Positions 1 to 8,239 are shown, numbered from the stretch's first letter. The stretch is 36,911 bases of DNA from Thiohalocapsa halophila (GCF_016583825.1 NZ_NRRV01000058.1:1-36911), one strand, 5' to 3'. A program made the numbers and translations. Notes: a model not told the origin generated them from the sequence alone.

Positions 1-549
1 CTGTTGATCACGGGCGCCGTGGGGGCAGTGTCCTCGCTGCGACCATGCGAGCGTAGAGCGTGCCCGTCGCGCCAAGGATGGCGCTCCCACGAGCCGTCAG
101 TCCTGAGCTGACAACAGCGCCGGCAACGGTCTGAGTCTGATGCCGGCCATGCCCGCGCTTGCACTCGCCGCAGGGGCTCGCGCCGGACGCAAGCGAAAAA
201 GGGCTGCACCTGGGCGCCCAAGCTGCTAATGTATCGCGCGAGGAAAGCCGAGGTCGCCGTTCAGCCGTTCAGGCAGCCCGGCTATCAGGCATCTGCCCAT
301 TTCGACGAGACCGACCGGTCTGCACCGGCGCCAAGCTGCCGCCCAGGCCCCGCCCGCTCCCCACGAGATCTGTAGCTCCCTGCCTCCTCCCGCCGTTTCG
401 GCACCGCCGGCTCGCCGGCCGTGTCGACGACGGTCCGGTGCTGCCGCGGCACCGGCCCCGAGTGTCTGCGTCGTTGTGGGCGTGGGCATCGGGGCAAACC
501 GCGACGCCCCCATCAAGCAGCCAAAACCGACCTCCGCGAGGACACAACC
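1..549. other. Non-coding leader region upstream of the RRM protein gene
   Basis: I see no convincing protein gene here. The open frames on both strands are arginine/proline-rich and overlap one another, which is typical of chance frames in high-GC DNA. The stretch holds one REP-like half element near 68-90. It ends in the leader of the RNA-binding protein gene, where a purine-rich GCGAGGA lies just before the start codon. The long leader is compatible with cold-responsive post-transcriptional control known for some small RRM genes, but no specific structure is proven. Confidence 0.4.
68..90. repeat. REP-like half element
   Basis: This segment closely matches the right-hand arms of the REPIN units at 6101-6123 and 6192-6215: a TCGCG start, a central AAGGATGGCG and a GCTCCCA end. 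It has no partner in inverted orientation inside the window, so it is a single REP-like copy. The related copies about 6 kb away show that it is a dispersed repeat family. Confidence 0.55.
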
Positions 550-837
550 ATGAACATCTACGTCGGCAATCTTCCTTACAGCGTTACCGAGGGGGATCTG
601 CGTGAGACGTTTTCGCAATACGGCAACGTCGATACGGTCAACATCATCACCGATCGCTTCAGCGGCGACTCCAAGGGCTTCGGATTCGTGGAGATGGGCA
701 ACAATTCAGAGGCGGATGCCGCCATCAAGGCACTGAACGGGAGCGATTACAAAGGTCGCAACATCACCGTCAACCAGGCGCGCCCGAAGAGCGACCGCCC
801 GGCGCGCGGCGGCGGGGGTGGTGGCCGTCGCTGGTAA
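550..837 (+). CDS. Small RRM-type RNA-binding protein
   Basis: This 95-aa protein is a single RNA recognition motif with a short glycine-rich tail, like the cold-inducible Rbp proteins of cyanobacteria and proteobacteria. RNP2 is seen at residues 2-7 (NIYVGN) and RNP1 around 41-48 (KGFGFVEM). The tail after residue 82 is basic and then a run of six glycines ending in RRW. An upstream in-frame start exists, but the residues before 550 have no RRM character. The family binds single-stranded RNA and probably acts as an RNA chaperone; the specific target is unknown. The gene stands alone and is followed by two hairpins. Confidence 0.9.
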   Translation: MNIYVGNLPYSVTEGDLRETFSQYGNVDTVNIITDRFSGDSKGFGFVEMGNNSEADAAIKALNGSDYKGRNITVNQARPKSDRPARGGGGGGRRW

Positions 838-838
838 G

Positions 839-863
839 CGCCTGCCCCGGCCTCAGGCGCGAG
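839..863 (+). other. Hairpin directly after the RRM gene stop codon
   Basis: The arms at 839-846 and 856-863 form an 8-bp GC-rich stem starting two bases after the stop codon. There is no T-run after it, so it is more likely a 3'-end stabilising structure, or one part of a compound terminator with the hairpin at 894-924, than a complete intrinsic terminator. The rest of 864-1142 is GC-rich and shows no gene I can support. Confidence 0.4.
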
Positions 864-893
864 CTCAAGCTCCAAGCCCCGGATGAGCCTGCC

Positions 894-924
894 CCAGCAA
901 GGCGGCGGCGCCGGGGTTTCTTAG
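894..924 (+). terminator. Candidate intrinsic terminator of the RRM gene
   Basis: CCCC-A-GC at 894-900 pairs with GC-C-GGGG at 912-918, with one A/C mismatch. The pairing is followed directly by TTTCTT at 919-924. A GC stem followed by a T-rich tract 57 bp after the RRM stop is what an intrinsic terminator needs; the mismatch lowers confidence. Confidence 0.5.
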
Positions 925-1142
925 CGCCCGCGCCCGGTTTGCTGCGGGCGAGCCTCGGCTTGGCGCGTGCAGGCCGAGGCGAAGGCCGGGTGTCGTGCGC
1001 ACGCTGCGCAGCGAAGCATTGCTTTGCGCGAGCGCCGCGAGATGCACCCTGCGCTGGGCTGCGGTGCCCAGCTGGGGGCGCTGCCCGGCCGCGAGCCATT
1101 GCCATCGCGGCCAGGGGGCGGGCGGCAGTGGGCGGGCGAAAG

Positions 1143-1217
1143 TGGCGCTCCCTAGGGGATTCGAACCCCTGTTACCGGCGTGAGAGGCCGGCGTCCTAAC
1201 CGCTAGACGAAGGGAGC
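1143..1217 (-). tRNA. tRNA-Glu (anticodon CTC), CCA encoded
   Basis: Read on the minus strand, the sequence folds as a tRNA. The acceptor arms GCTCCCT and AGGGAGC pair over 7 bp. The D-arm has TAGCGG, the anticodon loop is CTCTCAC (anticodon CTC) closed by a CCGGC/GCCGG stem, and the T-loop is GTTCGAATC. Discriminator G and the CCA end are encoded (TGGC at 1143-1146 on the plus strand). The pattern closely follows E. coli tRNA-Glu, but the anticodon is CTC rather than TTC, so it reads GAG codons, common in this GC-rich genome. Confidence 0.95.
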
Positions 1218-1240
1218 GGAAGTGCTGACGAGAATCGCGT

Positions 1241-1268
1241 ATTATACGTGAAACTTCGGGCTGCTCAA
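1241..1268 (-). promoter_or_regulatory. Sigma-70 promoter of tRNA-Glu
   Basis: On the minus strand a perfect -10 box TATAAT (1241-1246) lies 16 bp downstream of TTGAGC (1263-1268), a 4/6 match to the -35 box. Transcription would begin near 1234, about 17 nt before the mature tRNA 5' end. The -35 box is also one arm of a GCTCAAG/CTTGAGC inverted repeat at 1263-1281. Confidence 0.75.
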
Positions 1269-1332
1269 GGATCGCTTGAGCCTGCCGGCCCCTAGGCGTG
1301 CGCCTCGGCCGGCGCCGGCCCGCTGCCGGGAC

Positions 1333-2862
1333 ATGGGGTCCAGTCAGCGCCAGCCAGGCACAGCCCAATCCCGTCAGCAACGCCGCCCGGGCCGCGTCGC
1401 GAGCCTCGCAGGGCCCGGCCCGCATCCTGACAAACACCCGCTCCAGCCGTTCCGACCCTTGTCTGCAACAGCCGACCCAGAACCGCTGATCGTCCCCCGC
1501 GCCGAGCACAGTATCTCGCGTAGCAACATCAGCCCCAACGCACTCAAGGTCCTCTACCGTCTGCGTGATGCCGGCCATGCGGCCTATTTGGTCGGCGGCG
1601 GCGTGCGGGATCTGCTGTTGGGGCACGAGCCCAAGGACTTCGACGTCGCCACCGACGCGACGCCGGAGGAAGTTCGCCAGGTATTTCGCAACTGCCGGCT
1701 CATCGGTCGGCGCTTCCGGCTGGCGCACGTGTTCTTTGGCCCGGAGATCATCGAAGTCGCCACATTCCGCGGCAGTGCCATCCCCGCCGGCCAGGACGGC
1801 ACCGACGACGACGTGGCGCGCACGCAAAACGGCATGATCCTGCGCGACAACGTCTACGGCAGCATCGCCGAGGATGCGCTGCGCCGGGACTTCACCGTCA
1901 ATGCCCTCTACTACAACATCGCCGACTTCTCGGTGGTGGATTATGCCGGCGGACTCGCAGACCTCGAGGCTGGGCGCTTACGGCTCATCGGTGACGATGT
2001 TGCGGCGCGCTACCGCGAAGACCCGGTCCGTATGCTTCGCGCAGTGCGCTTCGCCTGCAAGCTGGGCTTCATGATCGACGGGGCCTGCGAGGCGCCGCTC
2101 GCGGATCTCGCGCCGCTGCTCGGGGAGGTGCCCGCCGCGCGTCTGTTCGAAGAGGTGCTGAAGCTCTTCCATGCCGGCTATGGCCTGCACGCCTTCGAGA
2201 AGCTGCGTCACTACGGCCTCTTCGCCCAGCTGTTCCCGGCCACCGACGCCTGCCTGGCGCGGGAGGAGCACGCGTTTCCGATGGTCTTCGTCGGTCGCGG
2301 GCTCGACAACACCGACCGGCGGGTGCTCGACGGCAAGTCCGTTGTGCCGCCCTTTTTGTTCGCGGTGCTGCTCTGGGAGCCGGTGCGGCTGCGCTATCAG
2401 GAGCTGCTCGCGGGCGGTACCCCCTGGGCGGACGCCATCGCGCTGGCGTCCCATGAAGTGGCATCGACGCAGCAGCGCCATGTAGCCATTCCCAAACGCT
2501 TCGGCATGCCCATGCGCGAGATCTGGTCCTTGCAGCCGCGGCTCGAGCGCCGCCAGGGCCGCCGCCCGATGGCGCTGCTCGGCCATCCCCGCTTCCGGGC
2601 GGCGTACGACTTCTTGCTGTTGCGCGCCGAGGCCGGCGAGGTCGACCCGGAGCTCGCCGATTGGTGGACCCAGTTCCAGGATGCCAACGCCGGCGATCGC
2701 GCCAAGATGACCGGCGCCAACAAAAAGCGGCGCCCGCGCCGGCGGAAAACGAAGAAGGCGTCGGCGGGGGGCGCCGGGTCGTCCTCCGGCGGCGGCGATG
2801 GCGGCGGGGAGAGCGTGGCCGGCATGCAGGGCCGCGCCACGGGCGGTGACGGCGATGGCTGA
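1333..2862 (+). CDS. pcnB: Poly(A) polymerase I
   Basis: This enzyme adds 3' poly(A) tails to RNA and so promotes its decay. The class II nucleotidyltransferase fold is clear: LVGGGVRDLLL, then KDFDVAT with the DxD metal ligands, then RRDFTVNALYY and the RYREDPVRMLRAVRFA segment. The C-terminal part has the RRQGRR and HPRFRAAYD motifs of bacterial PcnB and ends in a lysine/arginine and glycine-rich tail. The family core starts near 1516. Position 1333 is the only ATG upstream of it. TTG codons at 1459 (giving an E. coli-like N-terminus) and at 1276 (after AAGGA, but inside an inverted repeat) are alternatives, so the first about 60 residues are uncertain. The end overlaps folK by 8 bp. Confidence 0.92.
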   Translation: MGSSQRQPGTAQSRQQRRPGRVASLAGPGPHPDKHPLQPFRPLSATADPEPLIVPRAEHSISRSNISPNALKVLYRLRDAGHAAYLVGGGVRDLLLGHEPKDFDVATDATPEEVRQVFRNCRLIGRRFRLAHVFFGPEIIEVATFRGSAIPAGQDGTDDDVARTQNGMILRDNVYGSIAEDALRRDFTVNALYYNIADFSVVDYAGGLADLEAGRLRLIGDDVAARYREDPVRMLRAVRFACKLGFMIDGACEAPLADLAPLLGEVPAARLFEEVLKLFHAGYGLHAFEKLRHYGLFAQLFPATDACLAREEHAFPMVFVGRGLDNTDRRVLDGKSVVPPFLFAVLLWEPVRLRYQELLAGGTPWADAIALASHEVASTQQRHVAIPKRFGMPMREIWSLQPRLERRQGRRPMALLGHPRFRAAYDFLLLRAEAGEVDPELADWWTQFQDANAGDRAKMTGANKKRRPRRRKTKKASAGGAGSSSGGGDGGGESVAGMQGRATGGDGDG

Positions 2863-3469
2863 CCCGGTCCCATCCGCGCTGCTGGGGCGCCCGGAGGTGG
2901 CTTACATCGGGCTCGGGGCCAACCTCGACGGTCCGCGCGAGCATGTGGAGCGTGCCGCCGTCGCCCTGACCGCGCTGCCGTCGAGCCGGCTCGAGGGCGT
3001 CTCCCGTCTTTACCGAACCGCGCCCGTGGGGCCGGCAGATCAGCCGGATTACATCAATGCCGCGGCCCGACTCGTTACCCGGCTGCCGCCGCGGGCGCTA
3101 CTGACCGCCCTGCAAGGCATCGAGCGGGCTCACGGGCGGGTACGCGACGGCACCCGCTGGGGACCCCGCACGCTGGACTTGGATATCCTGGTCTTCGGTC
3201 GGCGCCAAGTGACCTGGCCTGGGCTGGTGCTGCCGCATCCGGAGATTCACCGGCGCGCGTTCGTGCTGGTGCCCCTGACCGAGGTGGCGCCTGCGGACCT
3301 CGGTATTCCCGGGCAGGGTCGCCTGGACGGACTGCTCGCGGCTGTGCCCAAGGACGGTGTCGCGCCGCTCGCGCCCATCGCGTTGTCACTGCCCGCTGGT
3401 GCGCTCGGGCCCGATGCGGCTGCGGATGACAGCAGCAATGGCAAGCCGCCGCAGGCCGCTCTATCCTGA
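2855..3469 (+). CDS. folK: 2-amino-4-hydroxy-6-hydroxymethyldihydropteridine pyrophosphokinase
   Basis: FolK transfers pyrophosphate from ATP to 6-hydroxymethyl-dihydropterin in folate synthesis. The N-terminus has the family motif YIGLGANL, and the HPPK signature RWGPRTLDLDIL lies around residues 102-113, followed by LPHPEIHRRAFVLVPL. The protein is 204 aa, somewhat longer than the usual 160, because of an Ala/Pro-rich C-terminal tail. The ATG lies inside the end of pcnB (8-bp overlap), implying translational coupling; the pcnB-folK-pan order is common in Gammaproteobacteria. Confidence 0.93.
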   Translation: MADPVPSALLGRPEVAYIGLGANLDGPREHVERAAVALTALPSSRLEGVSRLYRTAPVGPADQPDYINAAARLVTRLPPRALLTALQGIERAHGRVRDGTRWGPRTLDLDILVFGRRQVTWPGLVLPHPEIHRRAFVLVPLTEVAPADLGIPGQGRLDGLLAAVPKDGVAPLAPIALSLPAGALGPDAAADDSSNGKPPQAALS

Positions 3470-3577
3470 GCAAGCAGCGCACGCGCTGAGCCTGTGGTGC
3501 TCAAGTGCCAGCCGGGCCGCGATTCGCTTCGACCGGCTCCAATGTCCGTCGTCATCTCAAACCGATAGAGCCATACG

Positions 3578-4381
3578 ATGCCCGCCGAGCGGATCACCAG
3601 CACCACGCTGGCGGCCATGAAACGCCGCCGGGACGCCATCGCCTGTCTTACCTGTTACGACGCCGCTTTCGCCGGCCTGCTGGAGTCCGCCGGCCTGGAG
3701 GTGCTGCTGGTGGGAGACTCCCTCGGCATGGTGCTCCAAGGCCAGCCGACGACGGTGCCGGTGAAGCTGGAGCACATGGTCTATCACAGCGCTTGTGTCA
3801 GCCGGGCCGCCGCGCGGTCGCTGGTGATCGCCGATATGCCCTTTCTCAGCTACGCCACCGCCGACCGCGCCCTGGCCGCCGCCGAGCGGCTCATGGGCGA
3901 CGGCGGTGCGGCCATGGTCAAGCTGGAGGGCGGCGGCGAGCTGGCACAGACCGTCGCGCGGCTGACGCGCTTCGGGGTGCCGGTGTGTGCGCACCTGGGC
4001 CTGCTGCCGCAATCGGTGCACCGACTCGGCGGCTATCGTTATCAGGGTCGGGACGACGCCGGCGCCGCGCGCATCCGCGCAGACGCACTGGCGCTTCAGG
4101 ATGCCGGGGCGTCGCTGCTGGTGCTGGAATGCGTGCCGGCGGCGCTGGCGCAGGCGCTCGCCGGCGAGCTCGACATGCCGGTGATCGGCATCGGCGCCGG
4201 CAGCGGCTGTGACGGCCAGGTGCTGGTGCTGCACGACATGCTGGGTCTGCTGCCGGGGCGCTCACCGACATTCAGCAAGGATTTCGCCGCGGCCTACGGC
4301 AGTGTCGCCGCGGCTTTGGCGGGCTATGTGGCCGAGGTCAAGGAGCGCAGCTTCCCCGGACCCGGGCATACCCTGTACTGA
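3578..4381 (+). CDS. panB: 3-methyl-2-oxobutanoate hydroxymethyltransferase
   Basis: PanB makes ketopantoate from 2-oxoisovalerate and 5,10-methylene-tetrahydrofolate, the first committed step of pantothenate and CoA synthesis. The 267-aa protein has the family length. It shows LTCYDAAFAGLLESAG, VGDSLGMVLQG (Mg-binding Asp), ADMPFLSY, HLGLLPQSVHRLGGY and the IGIGAG segment with catalytic-site residues. It ends PGPGHTLY. It follows folK after 108 bp and precedes panC by 82 bp; the folate-derived C1 donor links it functionally to folK. Confidence 0.96.
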   Translation: MPAERITSTTLAAMKRRRDAIACLTCYDAAFAGLLESAGLEVLLVGDSLGMVLQGQPTTVPVKLEHMVYHSACVSRAAARSLVIADMPFLSYATADRALAAAERLMGDGGAAMVKLEGGGELAQTVARLTRFGVPVCAHLGLLPQSVHRLGGYRYQGRDDAGAARIRADALALQDAGASLLVLECVPAALAQALAGELDMPVIGIGAGSGCDGQVLVLHDMLGLLPGRSPTFSKDFAAAYGSVAAALAGYVAEVKERSFPGPGHTLY

Positions 4382-4463
4382 CCGCCGGCCCCGGCCCGCC
4401 TGCCGAGGGCGCGACAGCGCGCCCCGAGACCCACCGCGAGCCCTCGCCAGGGGATCCTAGCCC

Positions 4464-5327
4464 ATGGAGACATTGCACGAGATTCCCGCCTTGCGTGCCA
4501 GACTCGCCGACTGGCGCGACAATGGGCTGCGCATCGGGCTGGTGCCCACCATGGGCAATCTGCACGACGGTCACCTGGCCTTGGTGGAGGCAGCCCGGGC
4601 CCGCGCCGATCGGGTGGTGGCCACGGTCTTCGTGAATCCGCTGCAATTCGGCCCCCACGAAGATCTGGACAGCTATCCCCGCACGCTGAACGACGACGCC
4701 CGCCGTCTCTCCCGCTGCGGCTGCCATCTGCTGTTCGCGCCGTCGGAGGCCGCCATGTACCCGCACGGGCGTGATGCCCACACTGTGGTCGAGGTCCCGG
4801 GCCTGTCGGCGCAATTGTGCGGTGCGAGCCGGCCCGGGCACTTTCGCGGTGTGACCACGGTCGTGGCCAAGCTCTTCAACCTGGTGCAGCCGGATTTGGC
4901 CGTGTTTGGCCAGAAAGACTACCAGCAGCTGATGCTGATACGCCGCATGGCTGCAGACCTGTGCATGGACATCGAGATCCTCGGCCTGCCCACGGTGCGC
5001 GAGCCGGACGGACTCGCCATGAGCTCCCGCAACGGTTATCTCACCCCGGCCGAGCGCGCGCGGGCGCCGGCGCTGTTCCGGACCCTGCAAGAACTGGCCG
5101 CCTGGGTGGCCGCCGGCACCCCGCCGGCGCAGGCCGAGCGCGATGCGGCCCAGGCCCTGAGCGTTGCGGGCTTCGAGCCCGATTATTTGAGCGTGCGGCG
5201 GCGCGCGGACCTGGCGCCGGCGGGGCCGCAGGACACGGCGCTCGTGGTGCTGGCGGCGGCACACCTTGGTCGGGCGCGGCTCATCGACAACCTGGAGCTG
5301 GATCGAATCGTCGCCGAGGCCCATTGA
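4464..5327 (+). CDS. panC: Pantothenate synthetase
   Basis: PanC condenses pantoate and beta-alanine with ATP. The protein is 287 aa, the usual length. The ATP-binding regions MGNLHDGH (HIGH-like) near residues 31-38 and the KMSKS-like MSSRNGYL near 185-192 are present, as are VNPLQFGPHEDLDSYPRT and FGQKDYQQL. It lies 82 bp after panB with no obvious promoter in between, so panB and panC are probably cotranscribed. Confidence 0.96.
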   Translation: METLHEIPALRARLADWRDNGLRIGLVPTMGNLHDGHLALVEAARARADRVVATVFVNPLQFGPHEDLDSYPRTLNDDARRLSRCGCHLLFAPSEAAMYPHGRDAHTVVEVPGLSAQLCGASRPGHFRGVTTVVAKLFNLVQPDLAVFGQKDYQQLMLIRRMAADLCMDIEILGLPTVREPDGLAMSSRNGYLTPAERARAPALFRTLQELAAWVAAGTPPAQAERDAAQALSVAGFEPDYLSVRRRADLAPAGPQDTALVVLAAAHLGRARLIDNLELDRIVAEAH

Positions 5328-5639
5328 GCACAGGTACCAGACCCCGCGTGGTCCCTGGCTCGGGGTCAGGGCCAGGGCCCGTATTTGGGACGCATCGGCA
5401 CGGACTGCGGAGGGCTGAGGCCCAAGCGCGCTCGGTGGGGGCTCGACCGCCGGTCAAGGAAAATCCGGATTCTGCTTGCGGCTCCGGGGTATGCGTTGCG
5501 ACAATAGCAGCATATTGCACCGCAGCAAAAGCGTGTCGCCGCCGTACGCGTGCACGCCGAGCACGACGCCGCACAGAATCACAGTATCAGATCCGGGCCG
5601 CGAATGATCGGTCGCGAGTCCATAGGAGGAATCCAGGTC
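5328..5639 (+). promoter_or_regulatory. panC-panD spacer with a possible panD promoter
   Basis: No gene is visible in this 312-bp spacer. Just after panC, GACCCCG (5340-5346) and CGGGGTC (5361-5367) can form a 7-bp stem without a T-run. A weak sigma-70-like pair, TTGCGG (5476-5481) and GACAAT (5500-5505), has 18-bp spacing. The strong ribosome-binding site GGAGGAATCC lies just before the panD start. The spacer suggests that panD can be transcribed separately from panBC. Confidence 0.3.
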
Positions 5640-6020
5640 ATGCAACTCACGCTGCTGAAATGCAAGCTGCACCGTGCCTGCGTCACGCATGCCGAGCTGG
5701 ACTACGAGGGCTCCTGTGCCATCGACGAGGAGCTCATGCGTCGCGCGGGCATCTGCGAATACGAGCAGCTGCACATCTACAACGTCACCAATGGCGAGCG
5801 CTTCACCACCTATGCCATCCGCGCAGAGGCGGGCTCGAAGATCATCTCCATCAACGGCGCCGCCGCGCACAAGGCACGCCCCGACGACCGGGTCATCATC
5901 TGCTGCTATGCCGGCATGAGTGAGCAGGAGGCGGCCGGCTTCAAGCCGACGCTGATCTACTGCAACGAGCGCAACGAGGTCACCGGCACCGGCGACGCCA
6001 TTCCGGCGCAGGCGGCCTGA
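5640..6020 (+). CDS. panD: Aspartate 1-decarboxylase precursor
   Basis: PanD decarboxylates aspartate to beta-alanine, the substrate of PanC. The 126-aa proenzyme has the self-cleavage site G24-S25 in YEGSC; Ser25 becomes the pyruvoyl group. The family motifs KCKLHRACVT, YNVTNGERF and NGAAAHKARPDDRVII are all present. The start at 5640 follows a good GGAGGA ribosome-binding site and matches the family N-terminus (MQLTLLKCKLH). Maturation in Gammaproteobacteria often needs PanM/PanZ, which is not in this window. The gene converges on draG, with a repeat pair between them. Confidence 0.97.
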   Translation: MQLTLLKCKLHRACVTHAELDYEGSCAIDEELMRRAGICEYEQLHIYNVTNGERFTTYAIRAEAGSKIISINGAAAHKARPDDRVIICCYAGMSEQEAAGFKPTLIYCNERNEVTGTGDAIPAQAA

Positions 6021-6048
6021 GCCGGCGCGAGCGTCATCCGATAGCCCC

Positions 6049-6215
6049 GTGGGAGCGGCATCCCTGCCGCGACGACTTCCAGGGCGCCGAGGGCACCGCA
6101 TCGCGGCAAGGATGGCGCTCCCAGAGATCCGCGTGCTGTGTGGGAGCGGCATCCCTGCCGCGACGACTTCCAGGGCGCCGAGCACGCCGCATCGCGGCAG
6201 GGATGCCGCTCCCAC
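6049..6215. repeat. Tandem REPIN-like element (two inverted REP pairs)
   Basis: Two units of about 75 bp follow each other: 6049-6123 and 6140-6215. They share an identical 43-bp left part (6049-6091 and 6140-6182). In the second unit the left arm 6140-6163 and right arm 6192-6215 are perfect 24-bp inverted repeats; the first unit has substitutions in its right arm (6101-6123). Inverted REP pairs of this kind (REPINs) are non-autonomous elements mobilised by RAYT transposases. Their place between the convergent genes panD and draG is typical, and they may also end transcription from both sides. Confidence 0.85.
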
Positions 6216-6226
6216 CACACGCCGCG

Positions 6227-7177
6227 TTAGCGCTGCTCCGCCGCGCACAGCGGCGCTAAGCGCAACAGCCCTTGCGCCTGCTCGATGCATTCCAAGCGCA
6301 CGTCGCGCTCGAGGTGGCGCACCCAGCGCGTGGGGATCGCGGTGGGTCCGTAGAGGGCGCCGGCGATCATCCCGGTGATGGCGCCGGTGGTGTCGGCATC
6401 CCCGCCGCGGTTGACGCAGTCGATGAGCGCTGACTCGAAGCTATCGGTGGCGAACAGCGACTGGAAGACCGTGCGCAGGGTATCGACGATGAAGCCGCTC
6501 GGGTTCTCGCTGCGCTTGCGCGCGTAATCGAAAACGGGGTCCGCCCGCGCCAGCTCGTCGGCGATGCCCGTCAGCGCCGCCCGGTCGCCGCCGAGCATGG
6601 CCGTCTGCACCATGCGCAGCACGCAGAGCGTGCCGGCGTCGGAGGTCGGGTTGTTGTGGGTGACGTGCGCCTGTGCCTGGTTGGCCGCGTCGACCTGGGC
6701 GATGTCCGAGCCGATGGTGGCCAGCGCCACCGGCAGGCAGCGCATGCAGGCGCCGTTGCCGGCGTCGAACTCGCTCGGCTGGGACTCCGGGTTGCCGGTG
6801 CGCCGGTAGGCGGCGATGCCGCGACGCACCGTGTTGCCGATGTCGATGGGCTTGCGTCGCATCCAGGCGCTGAAGGCCTCGGCGGCGCCATTGGCATCCA
6901 CCCGGCCTGCGGCGAGGATGCTGCGGCCGAGCGCCAGGGCCATCTCGGTGTCGTCGGTGATCTGGCCGCGGCGCAGCTTGAGCCAGCCGCCGCCGGCCAT
7001 GTCGCGGTGTTGTCGGTAGGCGGCGCGGATTTCGGACGGCGTCAGGAATTCGACGGTCGCGCCCAGGGCATCGCCGACGGCGAGTCCGAGGTAGGCGCCG
7101 ATGGCGCGGCGCTTGACCCGGTCGCCGGTGCCGTCCGCCAGGAACAAGAACTCAGTCCTCAGGCCCGAAACAGGCAT
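6227..7177 (-). CDS. draG: ADP-ribosyl-[dinitrogen reductase] hydrolase
   Basis: DraG removes ADP-ribose from the nitrogenase iron protein (NifH) and so reactivates nitrogenase after an ammonium or darkness switch-off. The ADP-ribosylglycohydrolase fold is clear: GAYLGLAVGDALGATVEF, GQITDDTEMALALGRS with metal-binding TDDTE, THNNPTSDAG, and the C-terminal GGDADTTGAITG metal site. The protein is about 316 aa from the ATG at 7177. A TTG at 7147 with GAGGA eight bases upstream would give a family-like N-terminus and is a real alternative. The gene overlaps the end of nifQ and is the last gene of the nif block. Its partner draT is not in the window. Confidence 0.9.
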   Translation of the reverse strand: MPVSGLRTEFLFLADGTGDRVKRRAIGAYLGLAVGDALGATVEFLTPSEIRAAYRQHRDMAGGGWLKLRRGQITDDTEMALALGRSILAAGRVDANGAAEAFSAWMRRKPIDIGNTVRRGIAAYRRTGNPESQPSEFDAGNGACMRCLPVALATIGSDIAQVDAANQAQAHVTHNNPTSDAGTLCVLRMVQTAMLGGDRAALTGIADELARADPVFDYARKRSENPSGFIVDTLRTVFQSLFATDSFESALIDCVNRGGDADTTGAITGMIAGALYGPTAIPTRWVRHLERDVRLECIEQAQGLLRLAPLCAAEQR

Positions 7178-7835
7178 GGTAATCGCTGCAAACCTCGCAG
7201 GAAGGTGCGCGGCAGACATAGATCCCTTCGGCCTCGCACAGCTGTTTGTAAAGGAAGCGCTTCCATTTCATGTCCTTGACGTTGCGCGCGGCGAGCGCCG
7301 GGAAGTTGCGGCGCATCAGGGCGGTGAGATCCGCGCGCTGCCACAAGCCCAGGTCCTGCCAGAGGTGATCGCTGGCCATACAGCCGGCGGCCACCACGTG
7401 GGCCATCCAGACCTCGGACGGCGAGTCCCCGGCCTTGTCCATGAGCATCAGTTCGACCAGCTCATGGTGCTCGTCGTTCCGCGCCGCGTCCAGCGACCGA
7501 CCCGGACAGGGCGGGACTTGGAGTCGAAAGCCGGGGAAGTGATGGCTCAGCAGGCAGGTGAAGGCGGCCGGGTCCAGTCCGAGCCAGTCCGGCAGCGCAC
7601 CGCCGCCGGTGCAGAGGCTCGCGATCATGCAGGCGAAGACCTCGTCATTGGGCTCGCCCGCGGCATGCAGTGCCAGCTCGGCGAAGAGTGCATTGGCGCG
7701 GGCGTCGTTGGCGGCGGCCGCGGCCGGGCTCAACGGCGCTGCCACGGCAATGCCGCCACGAGTACGCTGCCTCTCGGTCCCCGCGCCCGTCTGCCGGGCC
7801 GCGTTGCTGGCGCTGGCGCTCATGTCACTGTCCAT
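7152..7835 (-). CDS. nifQ: Nitrogen fixation protein NifQ (molybdenum donor)
   Basis: NifQ carries molybdenum as a Mo-Fe-S cluster to NifEN/NifH for FeMo-co synthesis. The diagnostic C-terminal motif C-x4-C-x2-C-x5-C is seen in the last about 20 residues (CRAPSCEVCSDYHAC), preceded by MKWKRFLYKQLCEAEGIYV, typical of the family. The protein is about 227 aa; the N-terminal 40 residues are low-complexity. The start is ATG 7835 or ATG 7823, neither with a strong ribosome-binding site. It lies 56 bp after a [2Fe-2S] ferredoxin gene and overlaps draG by about 26 bp, so it belongs to the same operon. Confidence 0.93.
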   Translation of the reverse strand: MDSDMSASASNAARQTGAGTERQRTRGGIAVAAPLSPAAAAANDARANALFAELALHAAGEPNDEVFACMIASLCTGGGALPDWLGLDPAAFTCLLSHHFPGFRLQVPPCPGRSLDAARNDEHHELVELMLMDKAGDSPSEVWMAHVVAAGCMASDHLWQDLGLWQRADLTALMRRNFPALAARNVKDMKWKRFLYKQLCEAEGIYVCRAPSCEVCSDYHACFGPED

Positions 7836-7891
7836 CGCTCTTGTGCGTGTGCTGTCGTCGTGCACCGCCGGGCGGCGGTACACGAGCGGGC

Positions 7892-8239
7892 TCAATACTC
7901 CACCAGAATGTCTTCGTCGCGGACGATCATCTGGCAGGCCAGGCGCCATTCGCTCGGCAGGTCCTCGACCATGAGTCGCTCGATGTCGTCCTGGCTGAGC
8001 TTGCCGAGGTCCTTTAGCACTGTGCGCTCCTTCTCGGTCAGGTGGTAGCCCATGCGCTCTTTGTCGTCGACGCTGGTGACACGCACCAGGCAGTGGCCGC
8101 ACTCGCCGTCCTGGCAGTCGAACTGCACCGGGATCTTGTTCTCTTTGGCGATCTTGAGAATGGTCTCGGTATGGCTGCCGGCGACGGCATAGATCGTCTT
8201 GTCTTTGTGGTCGGGGTTGGAGAAGGTGACGAGGGCCAT
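7892..8239 (-). CDS. [2Fe-2S] ferredoxin, nif-associated
   Basis: This 115-aa plant-type [2Fe-2S] ferredoxin has the cluster ligands C-x4-C-x2-C in CQDGECGHC (near residues 38-46) and a fourth Cys in RLACQ near residue 99. The middle has an insertion (residues 55-90) of charged residues, longer than in the neighbouring ferredoxin. The start at 8239 has GGAG eight bases upstream; an upstream in-frame ATG has no such site. Its place between a second [2Fe-2S] ferredoxin gene and nifQ suggests electron delivery in nitrogen fixation, but the partner is an inference. Confidence 0.88.
   Translation of the reverse strand: MALVTFSNPDHKDKTIYAVAGSHTETILKIAKENKIPVQFDCQDGECGHCLVRVTSVDDKERMGYHLTEKERTVLKDLGKLSQDDIERLMVEDLPSEWRLACQMIVRDEDILVEY

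Noticed and set aside
226..618. Minus-strand frames opposite the RRM gene leader
   Set aside because: Arg/Gly-rich, no family motif, overlap the real RRM gene and have no ribosome-binding site.
1276..1332. TTG at 1276 as pcnB start after AAGGA
   Set aside because: It lies inside an inverted repeat next to the tRNA promoter and would add about 80 residues before the family core. Kept only as an alternative.
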